A DNA stretch of 64,000 nt from Crossaster papposus (taxonomy: Eukaryota > Echinodermata > Asteroidea > Velatida > Solasteridae): the NCBI GenBank assembly GCA_037893245.1, contig JBAIAA010000751.1, positions 124,001-188,000 on the forward strand, given 5' to 3'. Below, in pieces: positions 8,723 to 20,075 of this stretch. The notes beneath the pieces are model-generated. The model searched no databases. It was given only the letters and a program-made list of their open reading frames with translations, and had not been told where the DNA came from. The stretch's first letter is position 1; the number at the start of each line of letters is the position of its first letter. Made by a program: the position numbers and the translations under genes.

Positions 8723-10412
8723 ATGCCTTTTTGCACACGTAACGTTCTTTCGGTTCTAATCCGCTGGACTGACAACACGTATATTACTCTTGCTCTTCTC
8801 CAGTTATTTAACATGGAGTTCATCTCCGATCGGCACTGGGGGGCCCTTATAAACCCCCCCAATCTCCAGCTGAGGCTTGATGTTGACCATTATGGAATGA
8901 ACCTCACCGTGGGGACGGCATCCTTTCAGTCTTGTCTGCGCTCCTTGGACACACCGTGCAGCTGTCTACATCCAAGATACGGGTATTCCGTCGAGATGGT
9001 TACCCTGCCGACCACGACATGTGCTCGCTGTGTTTCTATCAGTGTATAATCGAAACGAAGAGGAGCCCAGACCTGAAGCGTCGACTTTGTGCTGCACTCG
9101 GCACCACTCGTCACAACTGCATTCCTGCAGCTGAGGCTACCAAGTACCTGCCTCGCGGCCAGGGAATTGGAGTCCCCACCGATGCTTTTCTGGAGGCTCT
9201 GCGAGTAGCTGAAGTGTCTTTTATCCGCCTTGTCAACTTCGGCATGAAGGCCGATATTGCGACCTTCCCCGATGTACACCGACTGGTAGAGAGTTGCAAC
9301 GCAGTCGGCGATGAAGGCTACTCTCCCAACCGGTTTGATGTTGCCTACACGAGCTACGACACGGGGATGTATGTGCTCCGGGTGGACCACCGGTATCGGC
9401 TGCCCCGCGGCGTCACGGTGGACCAGTTTCACAACATTTTCACACCCCTGGACAACCGAGCATCGCCAAATGTCAACCACGGTGGGACTATCCACATTGC
9501 CCTTCCCGACCCCGCCATGTCGGCCGTGAAAGTGTACAACGAGTGCTTTCATTTTCTGCGTACCGCTCATCAGTTCGACATAACCGGGCCCATCGACATG
9601 AGGTCCGCTGCTCGGAAGATACGAAACGTCAGGGACATCTACAGCCGGATGTGCGAGTTCCCCCAAGAACTTGGAGGCATCAGATTTGAAGCGACCATCT
9701 TGGCTCAGACCCTTCCTCGAGCAGTCGACTACTTCATGCTACGAAGACCCCTAGATGTCGACCAGCTCCTTTGGCCATGCGTGGTAGCCAAGCGTGGGCT
9801 GAGCACAGACGAGTACATCAGACGCACCGGCATCCTAATCGACCAGGTCGCCGCTCTACTGGCTCACTCAGGAGTTGTTGATGTCAACCAACGGCGACGC
9901 CCGATCCACCTCGCTGAGAAGAAGCTGATGGGCGACCTGAAGTCGCTACTGGGTTATACCACTCATCGCGGGTATAAGACTGATCCGATTGATCTGAACC
10001 CATGGTGGCGAGTGGGCCGCCGGCCGCGTGCAGCAGAAGTCATCAAGCTGTCCTCCTCCGACGACGCGGGACCTCCGACGACGACGACGTGGAACCCTCG
10101 CCACCTCCGCCTCCACCTCCACCTCCGCCTGCTGCAGCAGTCCGGCCTCGGCGTGCAGTTCAATCGGTACAGCCAGTTCCACCTGTACAGCCGCCTGTGG
10201 TACACATCCCTCCACCAACACGGACCAACGACACACAAATCTGTCGGCAATTCCGGAAGCCAACCGGCCGTCGTCAAATCAGCTGGAACGTGGTCCTGCG
10301 GCGTTTTCGACGTCTGCACCCAGATGTCACTTCCACTGACATTCAAATCAAGCACCGGTTCCATATCAGCCCAGCTGTAAAGGAGGTATATCTATTTATC
10401 TTCAGGGGATAG
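8723..10412 (+). pseudogene. GC-rich gene of unknown family, about 560 codons with two frameshifts
   Basis: Three overlapping frames join into one protein. The first covers 8723 to about 8920 (MEFISDRHWGALINPP and on; ATG 8813 is a likely start). The second runs from about 8920 to 10070. The third runs from about 10071 to 10412. The joins are single-base shifts: SSSDD in frame 2 passes to DDDDVEPSPPPPPPPPPP in frame 3. The middle part looks folded and conserved (IRNVRDIYSRM, ELGGIRFEATILAQTL). The end has an acidic patch, a run of ten prolines and a basic tail. The gene is clearly richer in G+C than its flanks. I do not recognise the family. It could be a structural or replication protein of a virus-like element, but nothing in it proves that. 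The two shifts may be mutations or assembly errors. Confidence 0.55.
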
Positions 10413-10414
10413 GA

Positions 10415-10723
10415 GTGACTGAAAGTAAACTGGATCCAGCAATCGAAGCGGTGCTGTCCACACTTACGAACACAATATTGCTTGGACATTTGCCATCAAC
10501 CTCATCTCAACAGAGAATAAGTGGAGAGATGAGAGCAGTCAGTAAACAGCACCTGAGAAAAGTGCTACAAGACAAACAAGACCTCACAATAAAATATGAC
10601 GGCACCACCGAACAAGGCCACCACCTTGTAAAGGTTCAAGTTGGTACCAAAACGAAGACATTCTTTGTAGGAAGTCATAAAAAACTGGAGGAACAGCAGA
10701 AGAATATGTTACAGACTTACTAA
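10415..10723 (+). pseudogene. Transposase-like fragment (KYDGTT motif)
   Basis: The frame contains RAVSKQHLRKVLQDKQDL, then TIKYDGTTEQGHHLVKV and FFVGSHKKLEE. The DGTT..G.H block followed by a VG strand resembles the first aspartate strand of RNase H-like transposase proteins of uncharacterised invertebrate elements. In-frame stops follow from 10721, and the rest of the catalytic core is not found in order. It is likely the 5' remnant of the eroded element that continues to 14.6 kb. This assignment rests on my memory of such proteins. Confidence 0.35.
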
Positions 10724-10932
10724 ATGATGTAAGCCAAGCCCCAGACAAGCAGGGAAAGATTGTGAAAGCAAAATTTACAGTGAACTTGAAAAGAACACTG
10801 GTCAATTTCTCAAATACAAATCAAATTAAAGTTCCTTCAATCAGCATTTACATTGTAATTAAAAAAAAAATTGTATTATAATACTGTCATTGTTTTCATT
10901 GTCGTATTCTTCTTCCTCGTTCATTTTGACAG

Positions 10933-11197
10933 TGGGATACAGGCATGCCACAGGCATGCCACAGTCATCCTCTGATGAATTTGAAGGATTAAGTATACCA
11001 TCAGTGGACTACAGTACTCTTGGACAGCTTGAGGTGAGTTGTAGTTTAAAGACAATGTTCCTCAGCTCGTTGACTTTGTTTTGTCTCGGTTTGAGCGCTT
11101 CTATCAACGAAAATTACTAGCAGTTGCTAACCATCGTACACTGAAGTTGACAAAGCGATCCAAAGGATGCAGCATCGACAGAGGCGACATTTCCAAG
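10933..11197 (+). pseudogene. Two conserved-looking coding blocks
   Basis: Block 1 (10933-11033) reads GYRHATGMPQSSSDEFEGLS and on to STLGQLE, ending at a GTGAGT. Block 2 (11051-11197) reads DNVPQLVDFVLSRFERFYQR, continues with KLLAVANHRTLKLTKRSKG and ends at a GTATAA. The space between the blocks is too short for an intron, so a small deletion or frameshift is more likely. I do not recognise the family. Their position suggests they belong to the eroded element. Confidence 0.3.
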
Positions 11198-11483
11198 GTA
11201 TAATTTTTGGATGATTGTAATCACATCTCCAGAGAATTCAATAGTTTGTGTCACACGCTGCTGAATGACGCATTAAGTTCCCTTATTATAAAAGTATACC
11301 TTCCTGTAAAAGTCATTTGCGTTCATTCTTTATATATTTTGAACATTGTCTTCACTTATTTTTTCTTCTATGTACAAATGTACAGACTGGTGACAAGACA
11401 TACACTGTGATTAGTCAGAGCGACAGATCTGTCCAGCATTAAGTTGACATTAGGTTATCTGATGTTATCTTGATTTATAAATA

Positions 11484-12002
11484 GTGCTTTTTATGTCCGA
11501 TGATTGGGAACGCAGTCCAGACGAGCAAGAAGTAATATCAGATGATTGGGAAAGCAGTTCAGACGATGTGGAAAGAATATCAGATGATTGGGAAAGCAGT
11601 CCAGACGATCAAGAAAGAATATCAGATGATTGGAAAGGCAGTCCAGACGAGCAAGAAGAAATATCCGATGATTGGGAAAGCAGTCCAGACGAGCAAGAAA
11701 GAATATCAGATGATTGGGAAAGCAGTCCAGCCGAGCAAGAAAGAATATCAGATGATTGGAAAGGCAGTCCAGACGAGCAAGAAAGAATATCAGATGATTG
11801 TGAAGGCAGTCCAGACGAGCAAGAAAGAATATCAGATGATTGGGAAGGCAGTCCAGACGAGCAAGAAGGAATATCAGATGATTGGGAAAGCAGTCCAGAC
11901 GAGCAAGAAAGAATATCAGATGATTGGGAAAGCAGTCCAGATGATCAAGATCAAGACCTACCTCAGATCACACTCTGGAAAAGTCTGATGAATCTGAAAT
12001 GA
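11484..12002 (+). CDS. Acidic repeat protein (14-residue repeat, about 12 copies)
   Basis: The ATG at 11493 opens a frame made almost wholly of the repeat SDDWESSPDEQERI. The 42-bp unit is a multiple of three, so the frame stays open through all copies. Variation between copies is partly synonymous or conservative (WESS/WKGS, DEQ/DDQ), which hints at past selection on the protein. A TATA-like ttataaatag lies immediately upstream (11474-11483). The protein is strongly acidic and probably disordered, with one Trp per repeat. Its function is unknown. The same region could be a minisatellite that merely stays open. Confidence 0.5.
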   Translation: MLFMSDDWERSPDEQEVISDDWESSSDDVERISDDWESSPDDQERISDDWKGSPDEQEEISDDWESSPDEQERISDDWESSPAEQERISDDWKGSPDEQERISDDCEGSPDEQERISDDWEGSPDEQEGISDDWESSPDEQERISDDWESSPDDQDQDLPQITLWKSLMNLK

Positions 12003-12206
12003 TGAGGGCTCCTCTTAACCAATAAGTGTTAATGTATCACCTCCTGGAAGAGTTAGTCAAACTCCTGATATGTTTGCTGGTAAGAAAATTAGACATTAAG
12101 GAGAAACAGAACAGAACACAAAACAGATCAATTATCTGATCGTTATAGAGAATGCCCTGATCATGATTACACGAAGAAAGGGAGAACCTCGGTTACCATT
12201 ACAAGA

Positions 12207-12719
12207 TTGCCTATTGATACAGCCATTGTTTCGAAAGGCTACATCAATATATTAGGGCAAGTGGTTGGTTATGCATTGTACGAAGACAAAATCTACTTTC
12301 CCTGTCCAAATATTCTTAAAATCGCTGGGATAGAAATAAAAAAGGGATATTCGAAACTTGATGGGATTAAAGAAACACATTTTTCTAATGGTCCAGCAGC
12401 TTTTCTGATACAGGGAAATAAGCGATCATGAATAATTAAAGATGCCCTGTTAACTTTTTTGAGGCACAAAGCTTTCTACAACCGAGCCAAAAAAGAAATT
12501 GTAGAATATTGGAAAAATAAGAAAATCCTCGAAATTGGACAAGAAAAACCATCAGTCGCTGTTACATGTGATCCTTCAAATTCACACAAAGTTGCTAACC
12601 CGACAGACAATACTGACGACAGTTTGACTGTGGATGGCTACATCACATTGTGTGGATTGTCTGTTCAATATATTTTGCTCCAAGATGAGATCTATGTGGC
12701 GTTTGAACAACATTTTTAA
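12207..12719 (+). pseudogene. Two copies of an unknown small domain
   Basis: The first frame (12207-12431) has INILGQVVGYALYEDKIYFP, then NILKIAGI. The second (12459-12719) ends with YITLCGLSVQYILLQDEIYV and AFEQHF. The two share the pattern of a GY start, an I-x-L-G/C-x-V-x-Y strand, a D-x-IY strand and a short helix, so they look like repeated copies of one small alpha/beta domain. A third degenerate trace may lie near 12990 (HINISLEEIVRVE). I cannot name the domain. Stops and frame changes separate the copies. Confidence 0.3.
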
Positions 12720-13484
12720 TATGTTGGCTTTTACGAGCACATTAGGAAGAACTCCTGGAAGTATATAGATTTGTGTTTAAAAAAAAGCACGGACAGGATC
12801 CAAATACATCATTTGATACTTGTAGAAAAAGACCCCCCAAAAACATTTGTAAACATAGAAGGGCTTGCCATTTTATTAACTAAATTGAAAATTGGAAATA
12901 ATCTTAAAAAATCAACAGCAAATACGTAATTAAAAACAGAAATAAGAAAACTTGCCAAAGCTCAAATAGAGACAAAACCTGGAAATCATATTAACATTTC
13001 TCTTGAAGAGATAGTTAGAGTTGAGACACCTTGGTAAACTCTTTTACACAAAAAACAAACAACCCAAAAGCAAACAGTTGTGATAATCCGACAGGTCATT
13101 TTGATTGATTATCTAAGGAAGATTTGCTTTAAATTATGAAACATTATGAAAGCAGCTCTACAATCCCAACATGTCATCCAGATCCAAACCACAAGTGAGG
13201 GACTCATTGAGGCATTGTATCTGAGCTGTAGGGATTCGTCAGTATTTAGATAATTGGATTCACAGGAAGCTCCCGAGTATTTGCCAGCAGAAGATTTTAA
13301 CACAAGCATCACACTTGAAGAGAAAGAAAATACAACAGTGTAAATCCCTCTCAGTCTACTAGAACTCGCAATTCAGTGGAAGAATTAACAGTAAAACTCC
13401 AACCATACACAGATGATGAGATTGCTAAAGTGGAGTAAGCTACACATGTACAAGGGGACAATGACTGCGATGCATAGAAAACAC

Positions 13485-13801
13485 TAAGAGCAGGGAGAGT
13501 GACTGCATCAAACCTTAGATCTGTGGTTACAAGAAACAGAACCCTAAACAACCAAAGCAGTTCCCCAAGTCAAGACCCTGTTCCCCTCATCAAAAGACTC
13601 ATAGGCTATGTTGGCCCTTCCTCCTACATCCCTAATCTGAAGTATGGTCGTCTCGTGGAACCAAAAGCCAGAGATTTCCACACTTTGCAGCAAATTGAAA
13701 GAGGCTATCAAAATTTCGTCATTGAGAAATGTGGGTTGTACGTTCATAAAGAAAAGCCATTCATAGCAGCTTCATCATACGCTGTTGTGAACTGCAACTG
13801 A
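13485..13801 (+). pseudogene. YqaJ-like recombinase/exonuclease fragment
   Basis: The frame reads RAGRVTASNLRSVV near its start, LIKRLIGYVG, then LKYGRLVEPKARDFHTL and KCGLYVHKEKPFIAASSYAV. YqaJ/lambda-exonuclease-type nucleases show the same order: a GR-x-TAS entry, a P..L(I)..(I)G, a WG...E..A block and a GL...P.(L/I)(A/G)ASPDG block. The final Pro-Asp that binds metal is replaced (ASSYA), and the downstream E-x-K is not seen, so the enzyme is probably dead. Such nucleases occur in viruses and large eukaryotic DNA transposons, usually near a helicase, and one lies about 600 bp downstream. Confidence 0.5.
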
Positions 13802-13917
13802 TGTGAGAACAGCCCCAAATAAGAAAAAATACCCTCAGTCTCGAAGAAATGTATGACAAATTAAAAAATAGTTATGATATGGAGTGACAACAAAATAATT
13901 TCGGGGATATTCCCGAC

Positions 13918-14211
13918 GTGGTTAAAGAAGATTATAGTTTAAAACATTTAGAAGAATGCCTAAAAGAATGCAACAAAATTCATACGCAGGATAAAAACAG
14001 GAGTTTGTTTAACGCGGCAAAACTTGAGAATTGGCTAGATGTTTCATTTCAAACATTTCGACGAGATAAGTCATTTGAGGCCCATGCGGCTTCAAATCAT
14101 TTATTACCCCTAGGCGGTTGTTTTATGTACTGGTTATTCGATATTGCCACGTGTTACCTACGCCCATGCCACCCTCCAAAACAAGGTCTAGCGTTCCCGG
14201 CGAGCCAATAA
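13918..14211 (+). pseudogene. Unknown coding remnant between the nuclease and helicase pieces
   Basis: An open frame (KEDYSLKHLEECLKECNKI onward) with helical, charged character. It ends in low-quality sequence. I do not recognise it. It may be the linker of a large polyprotein. Confidence 0.2.
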
Positions 14212-14399
14212 CCGGTGGATCGCCAATTTAATGCGCTATGCGTCAGGCGGTGTTATTGAACATCCCCAGATCGATTGGACCCACACTGATTTTATTCATA
14301 GAAGACGGCGTCCATTTGTGGGACCACCGGTGGCATCGCTATCCACGACTTCTATCATGCCCTCAAAATTGCAGTAGACGAACTATATCCGTCTATATA

Positions 14400-14617
14400 A
14401 AAAAAAGATATTCAGAAAAGCATCAAAAATCCTAAGGGAGCCATCCAAGTTCTTTTTGCTACAATAGCATTCGGTCTTGGAGTGGAAGGTGAAGGGAGTA
14501 TACAATGTCATCATGTATGGAACACCAACCGACATTGATGACTATGTTCAGTTAAGCGGAAGAGTGGGCAGACAGAGTTTCTCTGTGCTCGTTACTTGTC
14601 CAGCAGCAGGCAGTAGG
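14400..14617 (+). pseudogene. RecQ-like helicase C-terminal fragment (motifs V and VI)
   Basis: One frame reads KNPKGAIQVLFATIAFGLGV (motif V). After a one-base shift near 14485 the next reads GVYNVIMYGTPTDIDDYVQL followed by SGRVGRQ (motif VI, with the QxxGRxGR arginine finger as QLSGRVGR). This is the classic end of the second RecA-like domain of RecQ family helicases. The coding sequence is interrupted at 14618 by the insertion of the 7.64-kb element, and 22278 onward is its original continuation. The helicase was already frameshifted. Confidence 0.6.
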
Positions 14618-15059
14618 CCCATGACCAGGGTTCGATTTACCCGGGTGCACGCATGCACCAGTGCATGTAGATTTCTTTTGGTGCACGTAACTTTTCTGCC
14701 CCACGTGCACGCCGTGCATGTAGCTTTTTGACCACCAAAGTACTCATTTCAGACATATATTTATCAGCCCCAGTGAGAATACGAATAAAGTTGGTTGAAT
14801 ACTTTACCAGATAATGTACGAACGTGTTATTTATTTCATAAATCCATAATTTATTCCTTGCAGCAGATTCAGAATCAATAAACTTGCGCACGCCGTCGCG
14901 TCGCGTCATGTTCTAGCGCTAGTGCTATTTTTGTAATCGGGAAAGCCCTCCATATTCGTACGTACGTACACGTTGTTTACGGAAGTGACGTCATACAGGG
15001 GTTATCGTAATTGACTCAATTGTGGCTACCCCTCTAGGCAATATTTGCTCAGCACTCGC

Positions 15060-15324
15060 TGTAGTCTTGGTGCAAGACGTTGTTGTTCATTATCACGCAA
15101 CTATCGCGATTTAGCGCCCCTGCGCCTAACGACTATCAAACAATAGAGGGCGCTGTTGGGAAACTTCCAGATAACCACCACACATCGGCTCAGAACAGAT
15201 TCGCGGCTTCCAGAATACGCCCTCTATCGGTGGAATAGTCGCGACGCGTATAGTGTTGAGTACATAGGCCCTATGGTTTTATGGTTTTACTAACTCAACA
15301 AGAACGTCTTGCACCAAGACTACA
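15060..15324. mobile_element. 265-bp MITE with 22-bp inverted repeats
   Basis: TGTAGTCTTGGTGCAAGACG starts at 15060 and its reverse complement ends at 15324. CTCGC flanks both ends (15055-15059 and 15325-15329). The interior has no coding capacity and contains the motif agagggcgc / cgccctct. It is nested in the left arm of the larger element, so it is the younger insertion. Confidence 0.8.
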
Positions 15325-15551
15325 CTCGCTAATATCATAATATGATTATAATGATATTATTAACGGTGGACTCGCCAAACTCCGAAGTAATATCAGCTGT
15401 CAGTGAATTGTGATTTTTGCAACGGCGGCCGCGGAGTATAGTACGAGTTTGACCTTTGGATCTGCAGCTGGGTGTCCTTAAAATCCTTAAATTGATGTAT
15501 GTATGGAAATAAGTATATTGTACGGAAGTATAGGACATGGTTAAAAAAAAA

Positions 15552-15845
15552 CTAATTCGTACGTACGAATTACTAATTCGTACGTACGAATTACTAAACC
15601 GTACGTACGAATTACTAAACCGTACGTACGAATTACTAAACCGTACGTACGAATTACTAAACCGTACGTACGAATTACTAAACCGTACGTACGAATTACT
15701 AAACCGTACGTACGAATTACTAAACCGTACGTACGAATTGCTAAACCGTACGTACGAATTGCTAAACCGTACGTACGAATTACTAAACCGTACGTACGAA
15801 TTACTAAACCGTACGTACGAATTAATCAATCGTACGTACGGTTTA
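15552..15845. repeat. 21-bp palindrome-containing tandem array, left arm
   Basis: About 14 copies of ACTAAACCGTACGTACGAATT. Each unit contains the self-complementary CGTACGTACG. The unit is divisible by three and free of stops, which creates long spurious frames on both strands (NRTYELL and RFSNSYV repeats). The array is inverted relative to the one at 21831. Confidence 0.9.
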
Positions 15846-15924
15846 GTAAACCGTAAGTACAGTATCTCGCAACACGTGCACACCCGCTTGCAGAAGACCG
15901 CACTTGCACAAGCAGCGTTTAGTC

Positions 15925-18585
15925 ATGGCATCGAATGCTGATATAGCTGCTGAAAAAATGTACGAGTTTTTGAGGGGAAGAGGCGTAGAAGAAACCACTT
16001 TGTCAAAGATGAAAGCTGAAAAGGTAGGAATTCTGGGTTGCGTTTGGGGAGTGTGGTCCGTTACGTTGACATTGTTTCTCAGTCTCACCCTTATAGGCGC
16101 AAAGGCTTAGGTCAGGTCAAGCATTGGCGTTGCCATTGTCGGCGCCTGCCAGTTGGGGAAGCGGGTGGTATCATCAAATTCGAAAATCTGGGGGGGGGGG
16201 GTGGGGGATGGGTGGATGGGGGTTGGTGGACACCATTATGACAAGGTCGGGCGCTGTTCATTGTACACATTATGATAACTTGTGTGTGCCCGTACTCTTT
16301 AAGAAGAATTAACTTTCGATGCATGAAGAAGTCAATATGAAATTCTGGTTATAACAAACACAAAGCGTTGGTCCCGACTGTGTGATATGTACACGCTGAA
16401 TGACTGGCGCTGTGTTATTCTAATTATAACACACACTTTGCCCAGGTCCGGTTGAGTTTGTATCAACAAGAGTGAACTGCATTCATCTGCTAAATTTGTA
16501 ATGTATAAGAGAAATACGTGTACCGGAACTAGAGCAAGATTTGTGTATGTTGTCTCTTACAGATCGACATTGGTGTTGTGCAGAATCTCAGCCAAGATGA
16601 TAAAACTCTCGAAAGTTTTCTCTGTATCGGCGACCGACTGGCACTCATGCAACACTGCCGTAAGGCAAAAAATGCCAAGAGAGAATCTGCCAAGAATGCA
16701 CAGAAACGCAGCTGTTATGAAAGAATCCGCAAGAAGCTCAAACTTGCATCGGGCAACTTGTCAGACAGTGAAACAGATGAGGAGGATGAAGTGTCAAAAG
16801 CCAAAAAACTACGTGGAAACCAAAATGCCTCCAAATCTACACGTAAAATAGAGTTCGGCTGGGTTCACAACGGCACTGGAGCCCGCAAAATAACTGGTGG
16901 GGGCACAAGGAAAACTTGTGTATCCAAAACGGCAAATGCAAGTGCCTTGTTGGAGGAGGGAAAGACCCTTTTTTTCCCCAAAAGGTATCTCACGCAAAGG
17001 CGTGAAAGCTTCAGCATGCAGGTTTGACATTCGTGATTTCACCCACTCCCCCCTCTCGGATGATGATACTGTCGGTTCTCTGTATGAGGCAGTGCGGATG
17101 TCAGGAATCTTGAGGTTTTTTCTGTATTCAACCGGGCCAAGCGTAAACAAAGATGAAACCTGCACCCCTGAGGAGGACACTGAATTCCCATGCTGTTCCT
17201 CAAGCTTGCCACCACTGGACCATTCGGCAGATCCTCCTGCAGAAAATGCCCGTAACACTTCGTTGTCCAAGCGTCTACGCCGCAACAAGGCAACAGCTGG
17301 TGGTGGTCCAAAACCTTGCACAGTATCACGGCCTGATTACGATGAGTCTCAGTTGGCGGAACCTGTCACATTTGTCAGTGATCTTTTGCAACCATCATCA
17401 GAGGTCACTATTGAAGTTGCAAGTTACGATTTCTCAGATGAGGATATCCAGTTTGGACCACGACCCAGCACTGGCAGTAATTTATCGGATACTTTGCCGC
17501 TTGTAGACTTCCAGAGAGATGGCACCTTCGAAGCTTCCTCACCGATTCGTTCGCCCCGTTCACCCACACCACCCGCGGCATCCCAGGGACGTTTGACTAT
17601 AACTTTGAATCGAGTGAGAGTGCAACAAGAAATGGTTTCAAGATTTATGGATCCAAACATTGTGCACACACCAGTACGATTTGGTTTTATTGACGAATCT
17701 GGAGTGGATCGCGATGGTGTTGCACGCGAAGCGTATTCCTGCTTCTGGAAGGAGATGTGTTTATCATCAATGAGTGGGGAAAATGAAAGGATTCCGTCAC
17801 TATTAAACAAGTACGGAGAGGAGGAGTGGTCTGCTGTAGGGCGTATTCTTGCAAAAGGATACATCGATCAAGGATTCTTCCCTACACAGCTAGCCGGCGC
17901 CTTTGCAGTGGCATTAATCAATGGGTTGGAAGCAGTCACACCAGAAATACTGATGGACTCCTTTTTGGCTTTCATTCCAGAGTCAGAAAGTGTTGTGGTG
18001 AAGAAGGCATTGGCAGGGGATCTCAACGACGAGGATGACAAGGAAGATTTGCAAGATCTTTTATCCAGGGTTGACTGCCATTCCATTCCACGAAGAGAGG
18101 AGCTGAAATCGGTATTGATGAAGGCAGCTCACAGAAAAATCGTACAAGATAGTAAGTTTGCTTTGGATGGCATGGCTTCAACTGCACGCGAGTTATTGAA
18201 GTTGTATCTGCCAGATGCATCTGCCACAGTCACTATGTTGAACGTCAAGAAGCCAACCACCCGAAAAGTACTGAAACTGTTGCAGTGCACACCAATGACC
18301 AATGACGAGGCCAACTCGCTGGCCTATCTGAAGCAGTATATCAAGAGTCTTGACCCTTCCTGTCTGAGGAAGTTCCTCCGTTATGTAACCGCATCAGAGG
18401 TCATCTGCGTAGACAAAATCTCTGTTCAATTCAATAAAGTACGCAAAGGGTTAAGCAGAGCACCCATCGCCCACACATGTGGACCGTTCCTAGAGCTCCC
18501 ATCGACTTACTGCTCATACAATGAGCTACGAGAAGAGTTCACCAATCTTCTAGAGAGCGGTTTTCTCAAGATAGATATTTTGTAG
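15925..18585 (+). CDS. SAM-like/HECT-domain protein of the integrase element (G2E3-like HECT)
   Basis: Exon 1 is 15925-16023 (MASNADIAAEKMYEFLRGRG and on) with donor GTAGG. Exon 2 starts at 16563 after CTTACAG and is phase 0. Joined, residues 1-65 form a SAM-like unit (LSKMKAEK-IDIGVVQNLSQ, then GDRLAL). Next comes a GGGTRK-x-C block and LFFPK. One extra base in the homopolymers at 16969-16983 shifts the frame, after which KGISRKG...DIRDFTHSPL continues. A Ser/Pro/Thr-rich linker leads to the HECT domain (from about RVRVQQEM at 17608), with VRFGFIDESGVDRDGVAREA and the C-lobe APIAHTCGPFLELP, whose Cys is the expected catalytic thiol. HECT ligases move ubiquitin to substrates. The role in the element is unknown. 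The intact HECT cysteine and a single shift suggest recent activity. It converges with the integrase gene. Confidence 0.75.
16189..16230 (+). repeat. G-rich tract in the HECT gene intron
   Basis: Eleven G in a row, then GTGGGGG, ATGGGTGG and ATGGGGG. It could form a G-quadruplex on the coding strand in the intron of the HECT gene. Confidence 0.6.
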
Positions 18586-20075
18586 GAAGCATTTCTGTAA
18601 GGCAAGCCATTGCTCAAAGAGGCAGGAAATCAGTGGTCCCTATAGTTATCTTCGTGCAAGCATTTGTCTCAAAGCCAGCCCACTGCCAAAAAGCAGAAAC
18701 TGCATGAGCGTCTCCGTATGAGGGGAATCATGTGAAAGTAGTCTTACAGAAAGTGGCCAACCTTTTGGACAATTTTTGTCACTGTACGTGCGTTTACAAC
18801 ACGATACGTGCGAGATTTCCCACGGTCATTTGTTTAGACCAAAGATTGACTGAAAGACCAAATGTTCGATGTTACTTATGTAACTTATGTTCGCTTTCAT
18901 CGTTTGTAAGACACTCACTGTGTTCCCTTTACTATTATTCCCTTACTATTCCCTTTTATAGTTATATTCCATATCGTTAAGTATATCAATTTTCTGATTA
19001 TGATCATGTATACGTGTTATCTTTGTTGCAACCTATTTAACAGTTTCCTAATGTTTTCTTGCTTATGCATCTTTTAATATCTTGCCTCGAAAAAAGATGA
19101 AATGACAAAATCATAAGAAATAGGCAGAAGAATGAATGATGTACCATGATGGTTCTTTGGTTGGGTCGGGTGAAAATATGCTTCTTAAAATTTGTAAATT
19201 CTTTTTGTTTTTATTCGGGTACTTTTACAGTGATCTATACTTTTTATTTAAAGGGGTTACTTAAGGTGATCATCAGTATCATTTATGTCTGACAACGCTC
19301 TGTAAGCTTGTTTACAATCAAAAAGGTGGTTTTTTTTCTAGCTTTCAGTAAAAGAGCTTGTTAAAGTTGACATCATTTGGTCATTAAAGGTAGTATGAAG
19401 CTTAAATTAGTTATTAAAGCTTAACAAAAGGGCAGATATTAAATCATTTGTTAGCTGTTGATAAACCGGTATATCACGCTGAGATTGGTCTAACTGATCA
19501 GGGCTTTTAATAATTGGGGGTACTACCTATTCTTCCAGAACAGAAGTCATATCATGCTACCATAATATTGCATGCTTATAAATTCTAAAAATTTGTGACA
19601 TTGTGTTAACACATCAATGCAGGATGATACTACACATTAACCAGGTTGTTTTGGATTACAGTATACATACATGTGGTAACTACTTATTGATTTCGTCGGA
19701 TATTTTGTAACGGTAATTTGTTTGTCTTACAATGACCCCACACAAATCAGTTTATCTCTGTCAATCATGATTCATTTCCGACTTGGAAATAATATCTTTG
19801 TGATTTCAATTCAGCGGTTTTTCATTATTAAAGGCAACGGAAGAGTAATAATTACCACCAAACTAAATCTGGGGCGTTTTTATCACTATTATACTGTCGC
19901 GATTTTGTTCGAATGTGTGATTCATAATCTAAACTTTAAACGGGTATACAGCCAAACTAGTTGACACCTTAACCTGGTCTCTTTTCTGTCTACTTTATGG
20001 CGAACGTCAACTGGTTATTCTCATTGAGCGTTTGTATAGATCAATGTTATACTCAAGCGACATTGGGTTGGTTAA
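18586..20075. other. Intergenic stretch between convergent HECT and integrase genes
   Basis: About 1.5 kb of AT-rich sequence with no convincing coding frame. It must hold both 3' UTRs. Several AATAA-type signals and T-rich runs occur. Confidence 0.4.

Noticed and set aside
8926-9666. 246-residue minus-strand frame opposite the GC-rich gene
   Set aside because: High GC lengthens antisense frames. The plus-strand protein has better composition and a promoter.
15335-15941. Long frames of NRTYELL and RFSNSYV repeats on both strands (also at 21679-22167)
   Set aside because: They are products of the stop-free 21-bp tandem unit, not genes.
16809-17329. Minus-strand frames opposite the HECT gene
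   Set aside because: Shadows of the HECT coding sequence.
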